NCBI GenBank assembly: GCA_030280995.1
Contig: JASXTE010000001.1
Coordinates: 19,394,106 to 19,458,105 of the forward strand
DNA length: 64,000 bases
Direction of reading: 5' to 3'
From: Hemileia vastatrix
Lineage: Eukaryota > Basidiomycota > Pucciniomycetes > Pucciniales > Zaghouaniaceae
Shown here: piece after piece, positions 24,756 to 36,202 of the stretch
How positions within the stretch are numbered: position 1 is the stretch's first letter
Layout of the letters: the number at the start of each line of letters is the position of its first letter
Position numbers and translations under genes: made by a program
Notes under the pieces: generated by a model
The model's input: only the letters and a program-made list of their open reading frames with translations
What the model was told of the DNA's origin: nothing
The model's database searches: none

Positions 24756-25234
24756 CTTGAGTTGAACAAAAAATTTCTTATCCAAATGAGTTACCAGAAG
24801 ATTTAAAATATTTAATGGAATCAGGAGGCAATGAAATTAAAGCAGTTATAAGTAATTATTTTAAACCTTAATTTATTTATGAAAATAAGTCTTTTTATGG
24901 TTCATAAGATGAAACCTTAAATCAACTATCCAATCTCATAATAACACTATATCAAATGGCTTTAGTTTGCTTAACAATATGGGATATGAATTTTTTGGGT
25001 GATATTATGATTGGATTTGGTTGTCAACCAGGATTTGATAAAGGCTATTCTCTTTGTATGTCTGATAATATATGTTTCATTCTTAAAATAATGTCACCCA
25101 TTTTTTTTCCATTGGCATCTATTCTTTACTTAAAAAATTATCTAAAGCTGAAAAAGATGACAATTTTTGCTTATGGGACACCTTACCTTCTTTTAATACT
25201 TTTCTTGCTCTTTGCCTCAAAAAACTCTTCAATA
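24756..25234 (+). pseudogene. TET/JBP-like dioxygenase T1, 5' part
   Basis: It encodes YPNELPEDLKYLMESGGNE..., LIITLYQMALVCLTIWDMNF, DIMIGFGCQPGFDKGYSLC, then (another frame) GIYSLLKKLSKAEKDDNF, and ends KKLFN at 25234. The same boxes occur in order in T2 and T3 (LISTLYQMALV, GVMIGFGWQPGYDQG, GIYSLLKNLKPE). GFGW.PGYD.G resembles the GWR..Y..G box before the catalytic core of fungal TET/JBP proteins. The frame is cut by the terminus of the palindromic element and resumes at 58703 with NNAFEKNNKL. Some frameshifts and one intron (after YSLC) are likely. Confidence 0.6.
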
Positions 25235-25389
25235 GGGTGTATCAAAGCTGACCAATTGGTAATATAATTAATTGCAGATAAAAATCCTTATATCCCAAAT
25301 ATCTTCCGCAATTATTTTTGCTAATAATTGGGTTATTAGACATTTTATGTGTCAAAGTTGACCTCTTATCCAACATTTTTCTACTCAAC

Positions 25390-25545
25390 TCTTCATAACC
25401 ACATCTTGGACAAATTTCTGAATATATCAGCCTCCATACCATGCTGTGCACTCCTAACCTCATCCCATTGCACAAATTTCTGTCATGACCACATCTTGTA
25501 CTTTGTTCTGTATATGCCCACATCTTGGACTACTTTCTGTATAAT
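25390..25545 (+). promoter_or_regulatory. Three subterminal CCACATCTTGGAC boxes
   Basis: ACCACATCTTGGACAAATTT (about 25394), ACCACATCTTGTACTTTG (25490) and CCCACATCTTGGACTAC (25521). Each is followed by TTTCTG or TTCTG. They lie between the terminus and the SANT gene, as in the other copies. Binding sites are inferred. Confidence 0.5.
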
Positions 25546-25660
25546 CATTCTACCTTACTCCACACTCCCATTATCATCCCATCCTGTCTATTCTTTTCAT
25601 TCAGAACCCCTTGCTATCTCATCTGCTTGTTTCTCCTCCTCTTCATCCTTAATTATCCTA

Positions 25661-27072
25661 ACATTCCTTGTTATCAAAGATCTTCTCAAAGGCACCCTTC
25701 CACCAGTTGTTCTTCAAATCGCACTTCTCCCTCTTTCCCCTGCTCAGCCAATTAGTCAAAGACCTTTCAATTAAAAAAGATTTTCATCTCATACTTATCA
25801 AATTGCTGTAAACTAAATCTAACCATGATTCTTGTTTTGGTACTGAAAATGCAACTAAAGTAGGAAGGCACCCTGCATCAAAAGTTAATGGTTATCTTTA
25901 TAATGGAAAAAAAATTATGGAATAAGACTAAGGGAAGGATAGATATTTTACCTAAAAAGATGTCTTAACGCTTCAAGAATTATGAAGCCAAATACAAGAA
26001 GGTAAAGACTCTTTCATCTTCTACTGGTTTTGGTATTACTGACATTTATATCAGTAAGGGAATCAAATCCATAGACAATAAACTTGATTCTTTATGTCCT
26101 TACTTTAAAGAGATAAATGCCATTTTTGTAGAGCAAGCTGATATTAATCCTGAAAAAATTTTGGATGAAGAAGATCCTATCTCCAAAAATGATGTCAAAA
26201 CCAATATTTTCCCATCCTCTTCCTCAACTCAACCTTCCCCTGTTTTAAATTCAACAAATCTAGATATCCATTTCATAGATCGTTATGGAGATATAAACCA
26301 ACCCAATCTAACTCAGGTGTTTTTTTTTCTTCTATCTTACAAATTTTATTTTAATTTACTTATCTTTTCTTATTTATAAAAAGGCTGAAAAAAAAAACAG
26401 GACCCACAATCAACTGAGACTAAAGCTAGTGAAAATGATGAGGAGGACATTAATGTACCAACTACATCCAACAAAAAGCAAAGGGCTTCAACTAGTCTAA
26501 GTTTCCACACTAAAAAAAGATAAAAAATTGATACTTTATCTCAGACCCCTTTTTCTTCTATGAAAGATTTTTTGGAGAAATGTGATGATGGTAAGTGATA
26601 CCATACCTCTTGATACTTTACTATGCTTTTCTTCTACTTCTTGTTAATATTTCTTATCACTCTAGAACAAGTTGAAATTTCTAAAGAGACTCTAAATTTT
26701 GAAAAGCAAAAATATTAGCTCTCTTTAAGGAGGGATGACAGGGTACATGATTTGTAAGAGAGAGTACAAACTCTCTATATGGAAGGATAATAGGGCACAA
26801 GACTTGGAGGAGAGGAAGTATGAGCTCTCCTTACAGAACGATGATAGGGAACAAGACTTGGAGGAGAAGAAATTAGAGCTAACTCTTAGTATTGAAGAAT
26901 AAAAGAAAGAAGAGAAAACACTCAAGCATCAAAACTTAATGGAACAGATGAAATTTGGCATTGATGATCTCAAAGAAAATTCAAAGAAGAAAACTTTTTT
27001 AATAGAATGTGTTAAAGCCAATAAATCTTATGAGGAAATTGAAATTCTAATGAAATTTTTTGATGACTAGTT
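25661..27072 (+). pseudogene. SANT/Myb-like transposon protein S2 (left arm)
   Basis: It starts at an ATT where S1 has ATG (IPCYQRSSQRHPSTSCSSNR). Then come FQLKKDFHLILIKLL, SNHDSCFGTENATKVG, the LSS..STG box and the acidic MDEEDPISKNDVKTNIFPSS segment. An exon ends at NLTQ (about 26316), a second exon carries NVPTTSNKKQRASTSLSFH, and a GTAAGT donor at 26591 pairs with a TAG acceptor at 26663-26665. The last exon has 17-residue repeats of the type ER.Y.LSL..DDR.QDLEE and a coiled coil ending SYEEIEILMKFFDD. Expected role: transposase partner. Confidence 0.6.
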
Positions 27073-27279
27073 TGTTTTATTTCTTTTACACTTCACCTAT
27101 TCATAATTATTTTGACATAAAATTTTACAATAATTTCCTGTATTTCCTTACTCCATCCATCATAAGTTCAATTTTCAATTTTCATATTTTATTGTTACAA
27201 ATTCTTTCTTAAATAAAATTTTCAAGAATTTTTAATGTTAAAAATTCTTTTTAGTTAAAATTTTCAAGTCACATTTGAA

Positions 27280-27690
27280 AATTTCCCAATCCCACCCCTG
27301 CATTTGATTGAAAAAAGGGGTGGGTATCACCAAATTTCTTTCAAGTAAAGAATTTTGCAAGTCTTATATGAAATTTTGGCAATACTCACCATGCGTTTTA
27401 TTGAAGTAAGGGATGGGTATCACCAAAATTTCAGGTCAATTTTTTTTTTGCAAGTCTGATATGAAAATTTGGCAATAAACCCCCCCTGTATTTTATTGAA
27501 TTAAGGGAAGGGTATCACCAACCTTTCAAGTCAAAAAATTATTTTAAAGTCTGATATGAAAATTTGACAATACCCCCCCCCTGTATTTTATTGAATTAAG
27601 GGGTGGGTAAAATTTTTCAAGTCAATTTTTTTTTTAAAGTCTGATATGAAAATTTGTCAATACCCCCCCCCCCTGCAATTTATTGAATTA
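27280..27690. repeat. About 95-bp minisatellite, left arm
   Basis: Four to five units with AAATTTGGCAATA, CCCCC, TGTATTTTATTGAA and AAGGG(A/G)TGGGTATCACC, mirrored at 33520-33850. Confidence 0.8.
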
Positions 27691-27719
27691 AAGAAATCAA
27701 ATGGAAAAAAATTAAAAAT

Positions 27720-28075
27720 GACGATTTCCTCAACCAATTATTTTCACCAGTCTGAATCAAGTTTTTCAATTTTATATAATATCCAGTAGAATGACCTAAG
27801 GCCAGATGCACCATCATATAAAATCAGAAAAATATCTTAATGTAACTTTAAAAAATAATTGGAAGAGACAAATCCAAATTTAAATGGAAAATGAAAATTT
27901 CATCAACAAATTATTTTCACCAGTCCAAATCAAGTTTTCCAATTTTATATAATAGCCAGTAGAAAAACCTAAGGGCAGATTCACCATCATATAAATCCAT
28001 AAAACTATCTTGATGTAGCTTTAAAAATAATTTTAAGAGAAAAATCCAAATTCAAATAAAAAACAATTTAAAAGG
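27720..28075. repeat. Tandem duplication of about 180 bp
   Basis: Two units share TTATTTTCACCAGTC, ATCAAGTTTT.CAATTTTAT, CCAGTAGAA and ACCATCATATAAA. Mirrored at 33190-33500. Confidence 0.8.
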
Positions 28076-28264
28076 AAAAATAAAATTGATAAAAAAGGAA
28101 AATTAAAAGGAAAATTAAAAAAAATTAAAAAAGATAAAAAATAAAAAATAAAAAAAAATTTAATAAATGAGAAAAAAAAGAAAAAAAATGGATGAAAATA
28201 TTTAATGATAGAAAAAAATTAATAATATTATAGCTACCATACTTGACAGATCTACTAAGAACAA
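28076..28264. other. A-rich spacer
   Basis: Simple A/T-rich sequence with no gene. Mirrored at 32960-33180. Confidence 0.5.
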
Positions 28265-29558
28265 TTTTTTATCTACATTTTTTTTGATTATTAAATCAAT
28301 TAATAAGACCTTCATTTATTTGGAATGAACAGCCAAAATGGGTTAATTCTTGACAAGAAAATAAAGATGGAGGTGCTTTAGTTCTTTTATGCTGATGTTG
28401 AGAAGAATTCAATATAGCCTCCACTAATCCATTGGCACTACCAAAACCAATAATACATTTATGATCTGGAAAATAAAGGCCATATCCCTAATCTGAAGAG
28501 GGTGATGGAATAAGAAGACCAGACTCTGGATTAATATAAGAGAAAATTCCAAATTTTAGACAATTATTATCATGTCTATCTAGATGAAAATTATTGTAGA
28601 ATCCATTATAAGTGATGATAACATTAGAACAAAAAACATAAGCATTTATTTCTTCTTCCCATTCAGGATCAGACCAATTTGATAAACTAGATTCTAAATC
28701 AAGTTGATGGTTTTTTTGAAAAGCTTGAATAAAAAAATTTTTAAATTGATTTGCCAAGAAAATATGAAATGATCCTAAAGAATTTCATCATTTCAGATAT
28801 TCTTCAATTTGCTCTGGTTTCAAATTTTTCAATAAAGAATAAATTCCTGAATTATATGACAAAATTAAAAATTACTTATAATAAAAATAAATATTTACAC
28901 ACCAAAAGAGACTCCTTGATCATATCCTGGTCGCCAACCAAAACCTATCATGACACCAGAAATCAGATTTTGTTTGATAAGGGTTGTCAAACCAAAGCCA
29001 TTTGATAGAGAGTAGAAATTAAATCAGAAAGCTTGCAAAAAACTTGATCCTTTTTCCCATTAAATGAATGAACTTCTAAGATGAATTGAGGTTTGCATCT
29101 GTCATTGAAAACTGCAACAATGACATCTGTACTGCCTTCTGTAAGGTTTTTGTTGTTTTTGTAAAAATCTTTTTTCTTAACATTTGATATTGAAGTTTTA
29201 TAAAATTTGAGATCGATCAAATGTACAAAGAAAGTTTTACAAAATATCTTCTTCCTAATCAACTTCCTATTTTGATAAATTTAGTCTTTGAATTGCTTGA
29301 TTCTTTAGCTGGTTCCATGATTTTCTGCTTTTTCTTTTCTGGTAAGGAAAGCTCAGATTGATTGGGAGAAGGAATTGAATTGAAGGACATTGAAGAGATA
29401 GAAGAAAGTAACAATACAGAAGAAGAAGTTGAAAATATTTGATGGTTATTCTTGAAGCTTTCATGATTTGAAGACAAAGAAGAAAGAGAGGATAAAGGTG
29501 ATTCTGAAGAAATTGATGATAATGAAGATGAGTGAGTTAAATTTTCCACAGCAACGTC
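28265..29558 (-). pseudogene. TET/JBP-like 2OG-Fe(II) dioxygenase T2 (left arm)
   Basis: The exon starts at 29558 after a CAG acceptor: DVAVENLTHSSSLSS, a Ser-rich and Pro/Glu tail to about 29262. After a one-base frame change come KIFCKTFFVHLIDLKFYKTS, STDVIVAVFNDRCKPQFILE and LISTLYQMALV. After an intron-like break come NWSDPEWEEEINAYVF and NNFHLDRHDNNCLKFGIFSY, which contains the iron-binding HxD. A second His lies in NSSQHQHKRTKAP, and the THFGCSFQIN end motif follows. This order (HxD, distal His, hydrophobic end strand) is that of the TET/JBP group, which oxidises 5-methylcytosine or thymine. The substrate here is unknown. It reads outward from the palindrome centre. Confidence 0.65.
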
Positions 29559-30249
29559 CTGGAAAAAAAATAATAAAACAAAAAATATAAAAAAAGACAA
29601 ATAAAAAAAAGCCCAACAATAAAAGATATCAGTAAAATAATTGAAATGAAAACCTTTTTTTTGGTTAAAAAAAACAAAAATTTCAAAAATTTCAAAAAAA
29701 ATCAGTAAAAAATCAGTAAAAAAAATTTTTTTTTTAAAAAAATTTCAAAATAAAAACCTGAATTAAGTTTGAAATACCAGTTAATAACCTTGTAAAAAAT
29801 TTATAAAAAAATTAAAAAAATAAAAACAAAATATCAAAAAATAAACCAAAAAAAAAAATATTTGAAATAATTTGCAAAAACATAAAAATAAAAATAAAAT
29901 CTTGAATGGTTTTTGAAATACCAGCTAAAGTTCTTGAAAAAACAAACAAAATCACCAAAAAAAATAAAAAATAAATAAAAATAAATTCAGTAAATTTCAT
30001 TGCAATAAAAAAAATTAAATTAATTAAATTACATCCCTGCTATTTGAAATACCACATGATGTCCTTTAATCCAATTTTTATAAATAAAATAAATAAATAA
30101 ATTTAATTCAGTGAATTTCAGAATAATTATTTGCAAAACAAAGACAAAAAAAAAATTACCTGATTTTTTTTGGAAACAGGGGGAAATGTCCAGAAACTAA
30201 AGGAAAAAAAAAATTTATTTAAAAAAAATTAAAAGTCACAGAGTAGTAT
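29559..30249. other. A/T-rich stretch upstream of T2
   Basis: Three diverged units of the type TTGAAATACCAG/ACATGATGTCC..TTTTATAAAT alternate with poly(A). The inverse copy is at 31030-31660. No gene seen. Confidence 0.5.
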
Positions 30250-30483
30250 TTTTTTTCTTGCTCTAAAATTCCCCCTATAAACCCTCCTTCAATGCCTATA
30301 AAACCACCTTTTACCCCTCCTTGGCCGCCTCAAACCACCCTCTTTACCCCCTTCTTGGCCGCCTCAAACCAACCTCATTACCCCCCCCCCCCTTTGCCCC
30401 CTCCTTGGCCAAATCAAACCCCCCTCTTTACCCCCTCAAGCCCGCCTCATACCCCCCCTCAAACCCTTCCACAAACCCTTCAC
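30250..30483 (-). repeat. G-rich array, left of palindrome centre
   Basis: C-rich on the plus strand: CCCCCTCCTTGGCC(G/A)CCTCAAACC..CTCTTTAC units of about 40 bp. The mirror array is at 30503-31015. Open frames read through it as Pro-rich peptides in several frames, so coding is unlikely. Confidence 0.85.
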
Positions 30484-30530
30484 TCCCTACTTATCAAATT
30501 GCTAACTAGGGAGTGGGGGGTTTGTGGAGG
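30466..30530. repeat. Palindrome centre (hairpin loop)
   Basis: CACTCCCTA and TAGGGAGTG flank a short spacer (CTTATCAAATTGCTAAC). The arms continue outward as ACCCTTCCACAAACCC opposite GGGTTTGTGGAGGGG. Confidence 0.85.
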
Positions 30531-31015
30531 GGTATGAGGGGGAGTATGAGGCAGGCTTGAGGGGGTAAAGGGGGAGGTTTGAGGTGGCCAAGAGGGGGTA
30601 AAGGGGGGGGCTTGAGGAGGTAAAAAGGGTTGTTTGAGTCGGCCAAGGAGGGGGTAAAGAGGGGGTAAAGGAGGGGCTTGAGGGTGTAAAGAGGGTGGTT
30701 TGAGGCGGCTAAGGAGGGGGTAAAGGGGGGCTTGAGGAGGCCAAGGAGGGGGTAAAGGAGGGGGCTTGGGGGGATGAAAAGGGTTTTTTGAGGCAGCCAA
30801 GGAGGGGGTAAAGGGGGATTTAGGGGGTAAAGAGGGTGGCTTGAGGCAGTCAAGGAGTGGGTAATGGGGGGGGACTTGAGGCATCCAAGGAGGGGGTAAA
30901 GGGGGGGGCTTGAGGGGATAAGGAGGGGGCAAAGGGTTGTTTTATAGGCATCCCAGGAGGGTATATAGGGGGAAATTTGAGATTTTGGGAGGTTTTGAAG
31001 CAGTTTGGGGGGCAT
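30503..31015 (+). repeat. G-rich array, right of palindrome centre
   Basis: About a dozen units such as GGCCAAGGAGGGGGTAAAGG and GGCTTGAGG. It is more than twice as long as the left array, which accounts for most of the arm-length difference. Confidence 0.85.
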
Positions 31016-31663
31016 TTTGAAGCAAGAATAAAAATACTAATATCTGATTTTTAATTTTTTTTACAGAAATTATTTTTTACTTCCCTTAGTTTCTGGACAT
31101 TTCCCCCTGTTTCCAAAAAAAATCAGGTAATTTATTTTTTTGTTATTTTTTTTGCAAATAATTATTCTGAAATTTACTGAATTCATTTTTTTTATATAAA
31201 TTGAATTAAAGGACATCAAGTGGTATTTCCAATAGCAGGTAAGTAATTTAATTTTTTAAAAATTTTTTTTTTGCAATTAAATTTACTGAATTTATTTATT
31301 TATTTTTTTTTTTTGATTTACTTTTTTTTTGGTGATTTTGTTTGTTTTATCAAGAACTTTAGCTAGTATTTCCAAAACCATTCAGGATTTTATTTTGATT
31401 TTTATGTTTTTGAAAATTATTTCACATATATTTGTTTTGCTTTATTTTTTGGTTTTTGGGTTTATTTTATAAATTTTTTACAAGGATATTAACTGGTATT
31501 TCAAACATAATTCAGGTTTTTATTTTGAATTTTTTTTTTAAAATTTTTTACTGATTTTTTTTTGTTTTTTTAACCAAAAAATAGCTTTTCTTTTTAATTA
31601 TTTTACTGATATTTTTTATTTTGGGTTTTTTTTTATTTTTTTTGTTTTATTATTTTTTTCCAG
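31016..31663. other. A/T-rich stretch upstream of T3
   Basis: Mirror of 29559-30249, ending in the pyrimidine tract TTTTTTTCCAG (acceptor at 31661-31663). Confidence 0.6.
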
Positions 31664-32955
31664 GACGTTGCTGTGGAAAATTTAACTCACTCATCTTCAT
31701 TATCATCAATTTCTTCAGAATCACCTTTATCCTCTCTTTCTTCTTTGTCTTCAAATCATGAAAGCTCCAAGAATAACCATCAAATATTTTCAACTTCTTT
31801 TTCTGTATCTTTACTTTCTTCTATCTCTTCAATGTCCTTCAATTCAATTCCTTCTACCAATCAATCTGAGCTTTTCTTACCAGAAAAGAAAAAGCAGAAA
31901 ATCATGGAACCAGCTAAAGAATCAAGCAATTCAAAGACTAAATTTATCAAAATAGGAAGTTGATTAGGAAGAAGATATTTTGTAAAACTTTCTTTGTACA
32001 TTTGATCGATCTCAAATTTTATAAAACTTCAATATCAAATGTTAAGAAAAAAGATTTTTACAAAAACAACAAAAACCTTACAGAAGGCAGTACAGATGTC
32101 ATTGTTGCAGTTTTCAATAACTGAAACAAACCTCAATTCGTCTTAGAGTTTCATTTATTTAATAGGAAAAAAGATCAAGTTTTTTTCCAGCTTTCTGATT
32201 TAATTTCTACTCTCTATCAAATGGCTTTGGTTTGACAACCCTTATAAAACAAAAATCTGATTTCTGGTGTCATGATAGGTTTTGGTTGGCAACCAGGATA
32301 TGATCAAGGAGTCTCTTTTGGTGTGTAAATATTTATTATTATTATAAGTAATTGTTAATTTTGTCATATAATTCAGGAATTTATTCTTTATTAAAAAATT
32401 TGAAACCAGAGCAAATGGAAGAAGATCTGAAATGATGAAATTCTTTAGGATCATTTCATATTTTCTTGACAAATTAATTTAAAAAATTTTGTATTCAAGC
32501 TTTTCAAAAAAACCATCAACTTTATTTAGAATCTAGTTTATCAAATTGGTCTGATCCTGAATGGGAAGAAGAAATAAATGCTTATGTTTTTTGTTCTAAT
32601 GTTATCATTACTTATAATGGATTCTACAATAATATTCATCTAGATAGACATGATAATAATTGTATAAAATTTGGAATTTTCTCTTATATTAATCCAGAGA
32701 CTGGTCTTCTTATTCCATCACCCTCTTCTGATAAGGGATATGGCTTTTTTTTTCCAGATCATAAATGTATTAATGATTTTGGTATTGCCAATGGAATAGT
32801 GGAGGCTATATGGAATTCTTCTCAACATCAGCATCAAAGAACTAAAGCACCTCCATCTTTAGTTTCTTGTCAAGTATTAACCCATTTTGGCTGTTCATTT
32901 CAAATAAATGAAGGTCTTATTAATTGTATTAACAATCAAAAAAAATTTGGATAAA
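31664..32955 (+). pseudogene. TET/JBP-like 2OG-Fe(II) dioxygenase T3 (right arm)
   Basis: Same order as T2: DVAVENLTHSSSLSS, then the frame change after KFIKIGS at 31963, KIFCKTFFVHLIDLKFYKTS, STDVIVAVFNN, LISTLYQMALV, GVMIGFGWQPGYDQGVSFG, GIYSLLKNLKPEQ, NWSDPEWEEEINAYVF, NNIHLDRHDNNCIKFGIFSY (HxD), YGFFFPDHKCINDFGIANGI, SSQHQHQRTKAP (distal His) and THFGCSFQINEGLIN. It is close to T2 and shares its frame change, so both descend from one copy that already carried that change. Several stops make it a probable pseudogene, although the iron-binding residues are kept. Confidence 0.65.
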
Positions 32956-33185
32956 AAAATTGTTCTCAGTAGATCTGTCAAGTATGGTAACTCAAATATT
33001 ATTATTTTTTTCTATCATTATATATTTGAATCCATTTTTTTTCTTTTTTTTTCTCAATTATTAAATTTTATTTTTTATTTTATTTTTTATCTTTTTTAAT
33101 TTTATTTAATTTTAATTTTAATTTTCGTTTTTTATCAATTTTATTTTTTTTAAATTTTTTTTTGTATTTGAAATTGGATTTTTCT
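32956..33185. other. T-rich spacer, right arm
   Basis: Mirror of 28076-28264. No gene. Confidence 0.5.
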
Positions 33186-33510
33186 TTTCAAATTATTTTT
33201 ATAGCTACATCAAGATAGTTTTATGGATTTATATGATGGTGAATCTGCCCTTAGGTTTTTCTACTGGCTATTATATAAAATTGGAAAACTTGATTTGGAC
33301 TGGTGAAAATAATTTGTTGATGAAATTTTCATTTTCCATTTAAATTTGGATTTGTCTCTTCCAATTTTTTTTAAAGTTACATTAAGATATTTTTCTGATT
33401 TTATATGATGGTGCATCTGGCCTTAGGTCATTAAACTGGATATTATATAAAATTGAAAAACTTGATTCAGACTGGTGAAAATAATTGGTTGAGAAAATTA
33501 TCATTTTTAT
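33186..33510. repeat. Tandem duplication of about 180 bp, right arm
   Basis: Inverse of 27720-28075 (ATATGATGGTG.ATCTG, GACTGGTGAAAATAATT twice). Confidence 0.8.
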
Positions 33511-33519
33511 TTTTTTTCA

Positions 33520-33850
33520 TTTGATTTCTTTAATTCAATAAATTGCAGGGGGGAATATTGCCAAATTTTCATATCAGACTTTAAAAAAAATTGACTTTAA
33601 AATTTGGCAATTCCCTTCCCTTAATTCAATAAACAACAGGGGGGTGTATTGCCAAATTTTCATATTAGACTTGCAAAAAAAAAATTGACTTGAAATTTTG
33701 ATGATAACAATCCCTTACTTCAATAAAATGCAGGGGGGAGTATTGCCAAAATTTCATATAAGACTTGCAAAATACTTTACTTGAAAGAATTTTGGTGATA
33801 CTTACCCCTTTTTTCAATCAAATGCAGGGGTGGGATTGGGTAATTTTCAA
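33520..33850. repeat. About 95-bp minisatellite, right arm
   Basis: Units CAGGGGGG(T/A)GTATTGCCAAAA/T..TTCATAT.AGACTTGCAAAA, inverse of 27280-27690. Confidence 0.8.
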
Positions 33851-34049
33851 ATGTGAATTGAAAATTTTAACTAAAAAAATTTTTTTAACATTAAATTTTT
33901 TTTGAAAATTCTATTTAAAACAGAAATCATAACATTAAAATATTAAAATTCAATTAATGATGGATAGAGTAATGAAATACAGGAAATTATTTTTAAATTT
34001 TATGTAAAAATAATTATGAATAGTTGAAGTGTAAAAGAAATAAAACAAA

Positions 34050-35315
34050 CTAGTCATCAAAAAATCTCATTAGACTTTCAATTTCCTCATAAGATTTATT
34101 GGCTTTAACACATTCTATTAAAAAATTTTTCTTCTTGGAATTTTCTATGAGATCATGCTTTAATTTCATCTTTTCCATTAAGTTTTGATGATTGAGTGTT
34201 TTCTCCTCTTTCTTTGATTTTTCAATACTAAGAGTTAGCTCTAATTTATTCTCCTCCAAGTCTTGTGCCCTATCATCCTTCCATAAAAAAAGATCATACT
34301 TCCTCTCCTCCAAGTCTTGTGCCCTATCATTCTTCCATTAAGAGAGTTCTTACTTTCTCTCTTACAAACCATTTACCCTTTCATCCCTCCTTAAAGAGAG
34401 CTAATATTTTTGCTTTTCAAAATTTGAAGTCTCTTTAGAAATTTCAACTTGCTCTAGAGTGATAAGAAAGATTAACAAAAAGTAGAATAAAAGCAGAGTA
34501 AAGTATTAAGAGGTATGGTATCACATACCAGCATCATGTTTCTCCAAAAAATCATCCGTAGAAGAAAAAGGGGTTTGAGATAAGGTATCACCTTTTTGTC
34601 TTCTTTTAGTGTGGAAATTGAGACTTGTTGATGCCCTTTGATTTTTGTTGGATGTATTTGGTACATTAATGTTCTTCTCATCATTTTCACTAGCTTCAGT
34701 CTCACTAGATTGTGAGTCCTGTGTTAGTTTTTCAGCCTTTTTAGAAATAAGAAATGATAAGTATATTAAAAAATAAATTGGTAAGATAGAAGATAAAAAA
34801 CACACCTGAGTTAGATATGGATTGTTTAAATCTACATAAGGATCTATGGAAAGGATATCTAGATCTGTTGAATTTAAAACAGGGGAAAGTTGAGTTGAGG
34901 AAGAGGATGGAAAAATATTGGTTTCAAAATCATTTTTGGAAATAGGATCTTCTCCATCCAACATTTTTTCAGGATTAACATCAGCTCACTCTCCAAAAAT
35001 ATCATCCATCTCTTTAAAGTAAGGACATCATGAATCAAGTTTATCATCTATGTATTTTATGCCCTTACTGATAACAATGTCAGTAATACCAAAATCAGTA
35101 TAAGATGAAAGAGTCTTTGCCTTCTCTATTTGGCTAATTAATTCTTGAAGCGTTCTGAAATCTGTTTAGGTAAAATATATATCTTTCCCCTGGTCTTATT
35201 CCATAATTTGTTGTCCATTCAAAAGATAACCATTAACTTTTGATGTAGGGGACCTTCCTACTTTAGTTGCATTTTAGTACCAAAACAAGAATCATAGTTA
35301 GATTTAGTTTTCAGC
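34050..35315 (-). pseudogene. SANT/Myb-like transposon protein S3, 3' part (right arm)
   Basis: Read leftwards from 35315: SNYDSCFGTKMQLK-like sequence with frame breaks, then MLDGEDPISKNDFETNIFPS, NSTDLDILSIDPYVDLNNPY, an intron of about 65 bp, NVPNTSNKNQRASTSLNFHT with SSTDDFLEKHDAG, a second intron, and the final coiled-coil exon (EERKYDLFLWKDDRAQDLEE ... SYEEIESLMRFFDD, stop at 34050). The 5' part lies at 58066-58345, beyond the inserted gypsy. The TCAGC at 35311-35315 is its target duplication. Confidence 0.65.
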
Positions 35316-36126
35316 TGTCAAGCGCCATGTGACACTCAAGGCAAAAACAGCTCATTAAATCAATAAAACTGAGGTCTAAATCCATACTCAAAGCGCAGAA
35401 AACAATTCTACATAGCAACTGCAATTTTCCTTTGTGTACTCACTATTCAACCGCGCTAATCTAAACTTTAAATCTAAATTATTCAATCTCTCAATAGTTT
35501 ATTAAGTCTTTTCTTCAATAAGCAACGCTCAGCGCAATAATTAATGTAATATTCCTCAAAAGGTTTATTAAGTATCTGTTGGTTATTAACAGGGAAAGTG
35601 AGCATGGACGGGATTGTTAGTGGAGGATTAAAGGGTTAAAGGATGTTAGTGAGGAGGGTCCAGGTGTAACGGGTGTATTTTTGATGGTCTGTGGTGTGCG
35701 GAATGACGGATGGATATGAGGTCAATGCGAGGAGGAGTAATGGATATAAAAGGGGTTGGATTTTTGGCTCAATATTTCTTTAGAATTATAGTATAAAACA
35801 TATATATAGTTAATAGTGGTAAAGCTTCAGGTTAAATCATTATTATTGTACATTTCCTTATTTTTCTCAGTAATCATTTCTAAAACTTAAATTATTGATT
35901 ATTGAGTTTTCCAACCCTTTGTGAGATCTTAAGAATATTAATATTACCTTTAAATTATATTAGAATTCTTATCAAACATATCTCAAAGCAGTAGCTCTTC
36001 CTTCGAGTCATCTTTGAATCACTTCCTTGAACATTTCCTCTGTGCTTCAAAGAAGTTTCTAAAACTACTCCCTCCATCTCAATTCCAGGAACACCCTTGA
36101 CCTTGTGCGTAGGTTATCCGGTGACA
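35316..36126 (+). repeat. 5' LTR of G2
   Basis: 811 bp and nearly identical to 57250-58060 (GGAAAGTGAGCATGGACGGG, GGTGTATTTTTGATGG and so on). TATA-like ATATAAAAGGGG lies near 35747. No standard TGG primer-binding site follows it, only GTATAATTTAATTCTCCG. Confidence 0.92.
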
Positions 36127-36202
36127 GTATAATTTAATTCTCCGTAGTTCTCATTCTTTGGCACTACTACATCCTTTTTTTTAGGTTTCTTAAATTCTTT
36201 AA

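Noticed and set aside
30292..31015. Pro-rich open frames (PPWPPQ and similar) through the palindrome centre
   Set aside because: They exist in several frames on both strands only because the C-rich repeat lacks stops. No conserved frame or start.
27280..33850. CRISPR-like spaced repeats
   Set aside because: The repeats are degenerate satellites without constant repeat-spacer structure, in a fungal transposon setting.
36127..36150. tRNA primer-binding site after the G2 5' LTR
   Set aside because: No TGG-start complement to a tRNA end is visible. Self-priming or decay is possible but cannot be shown.
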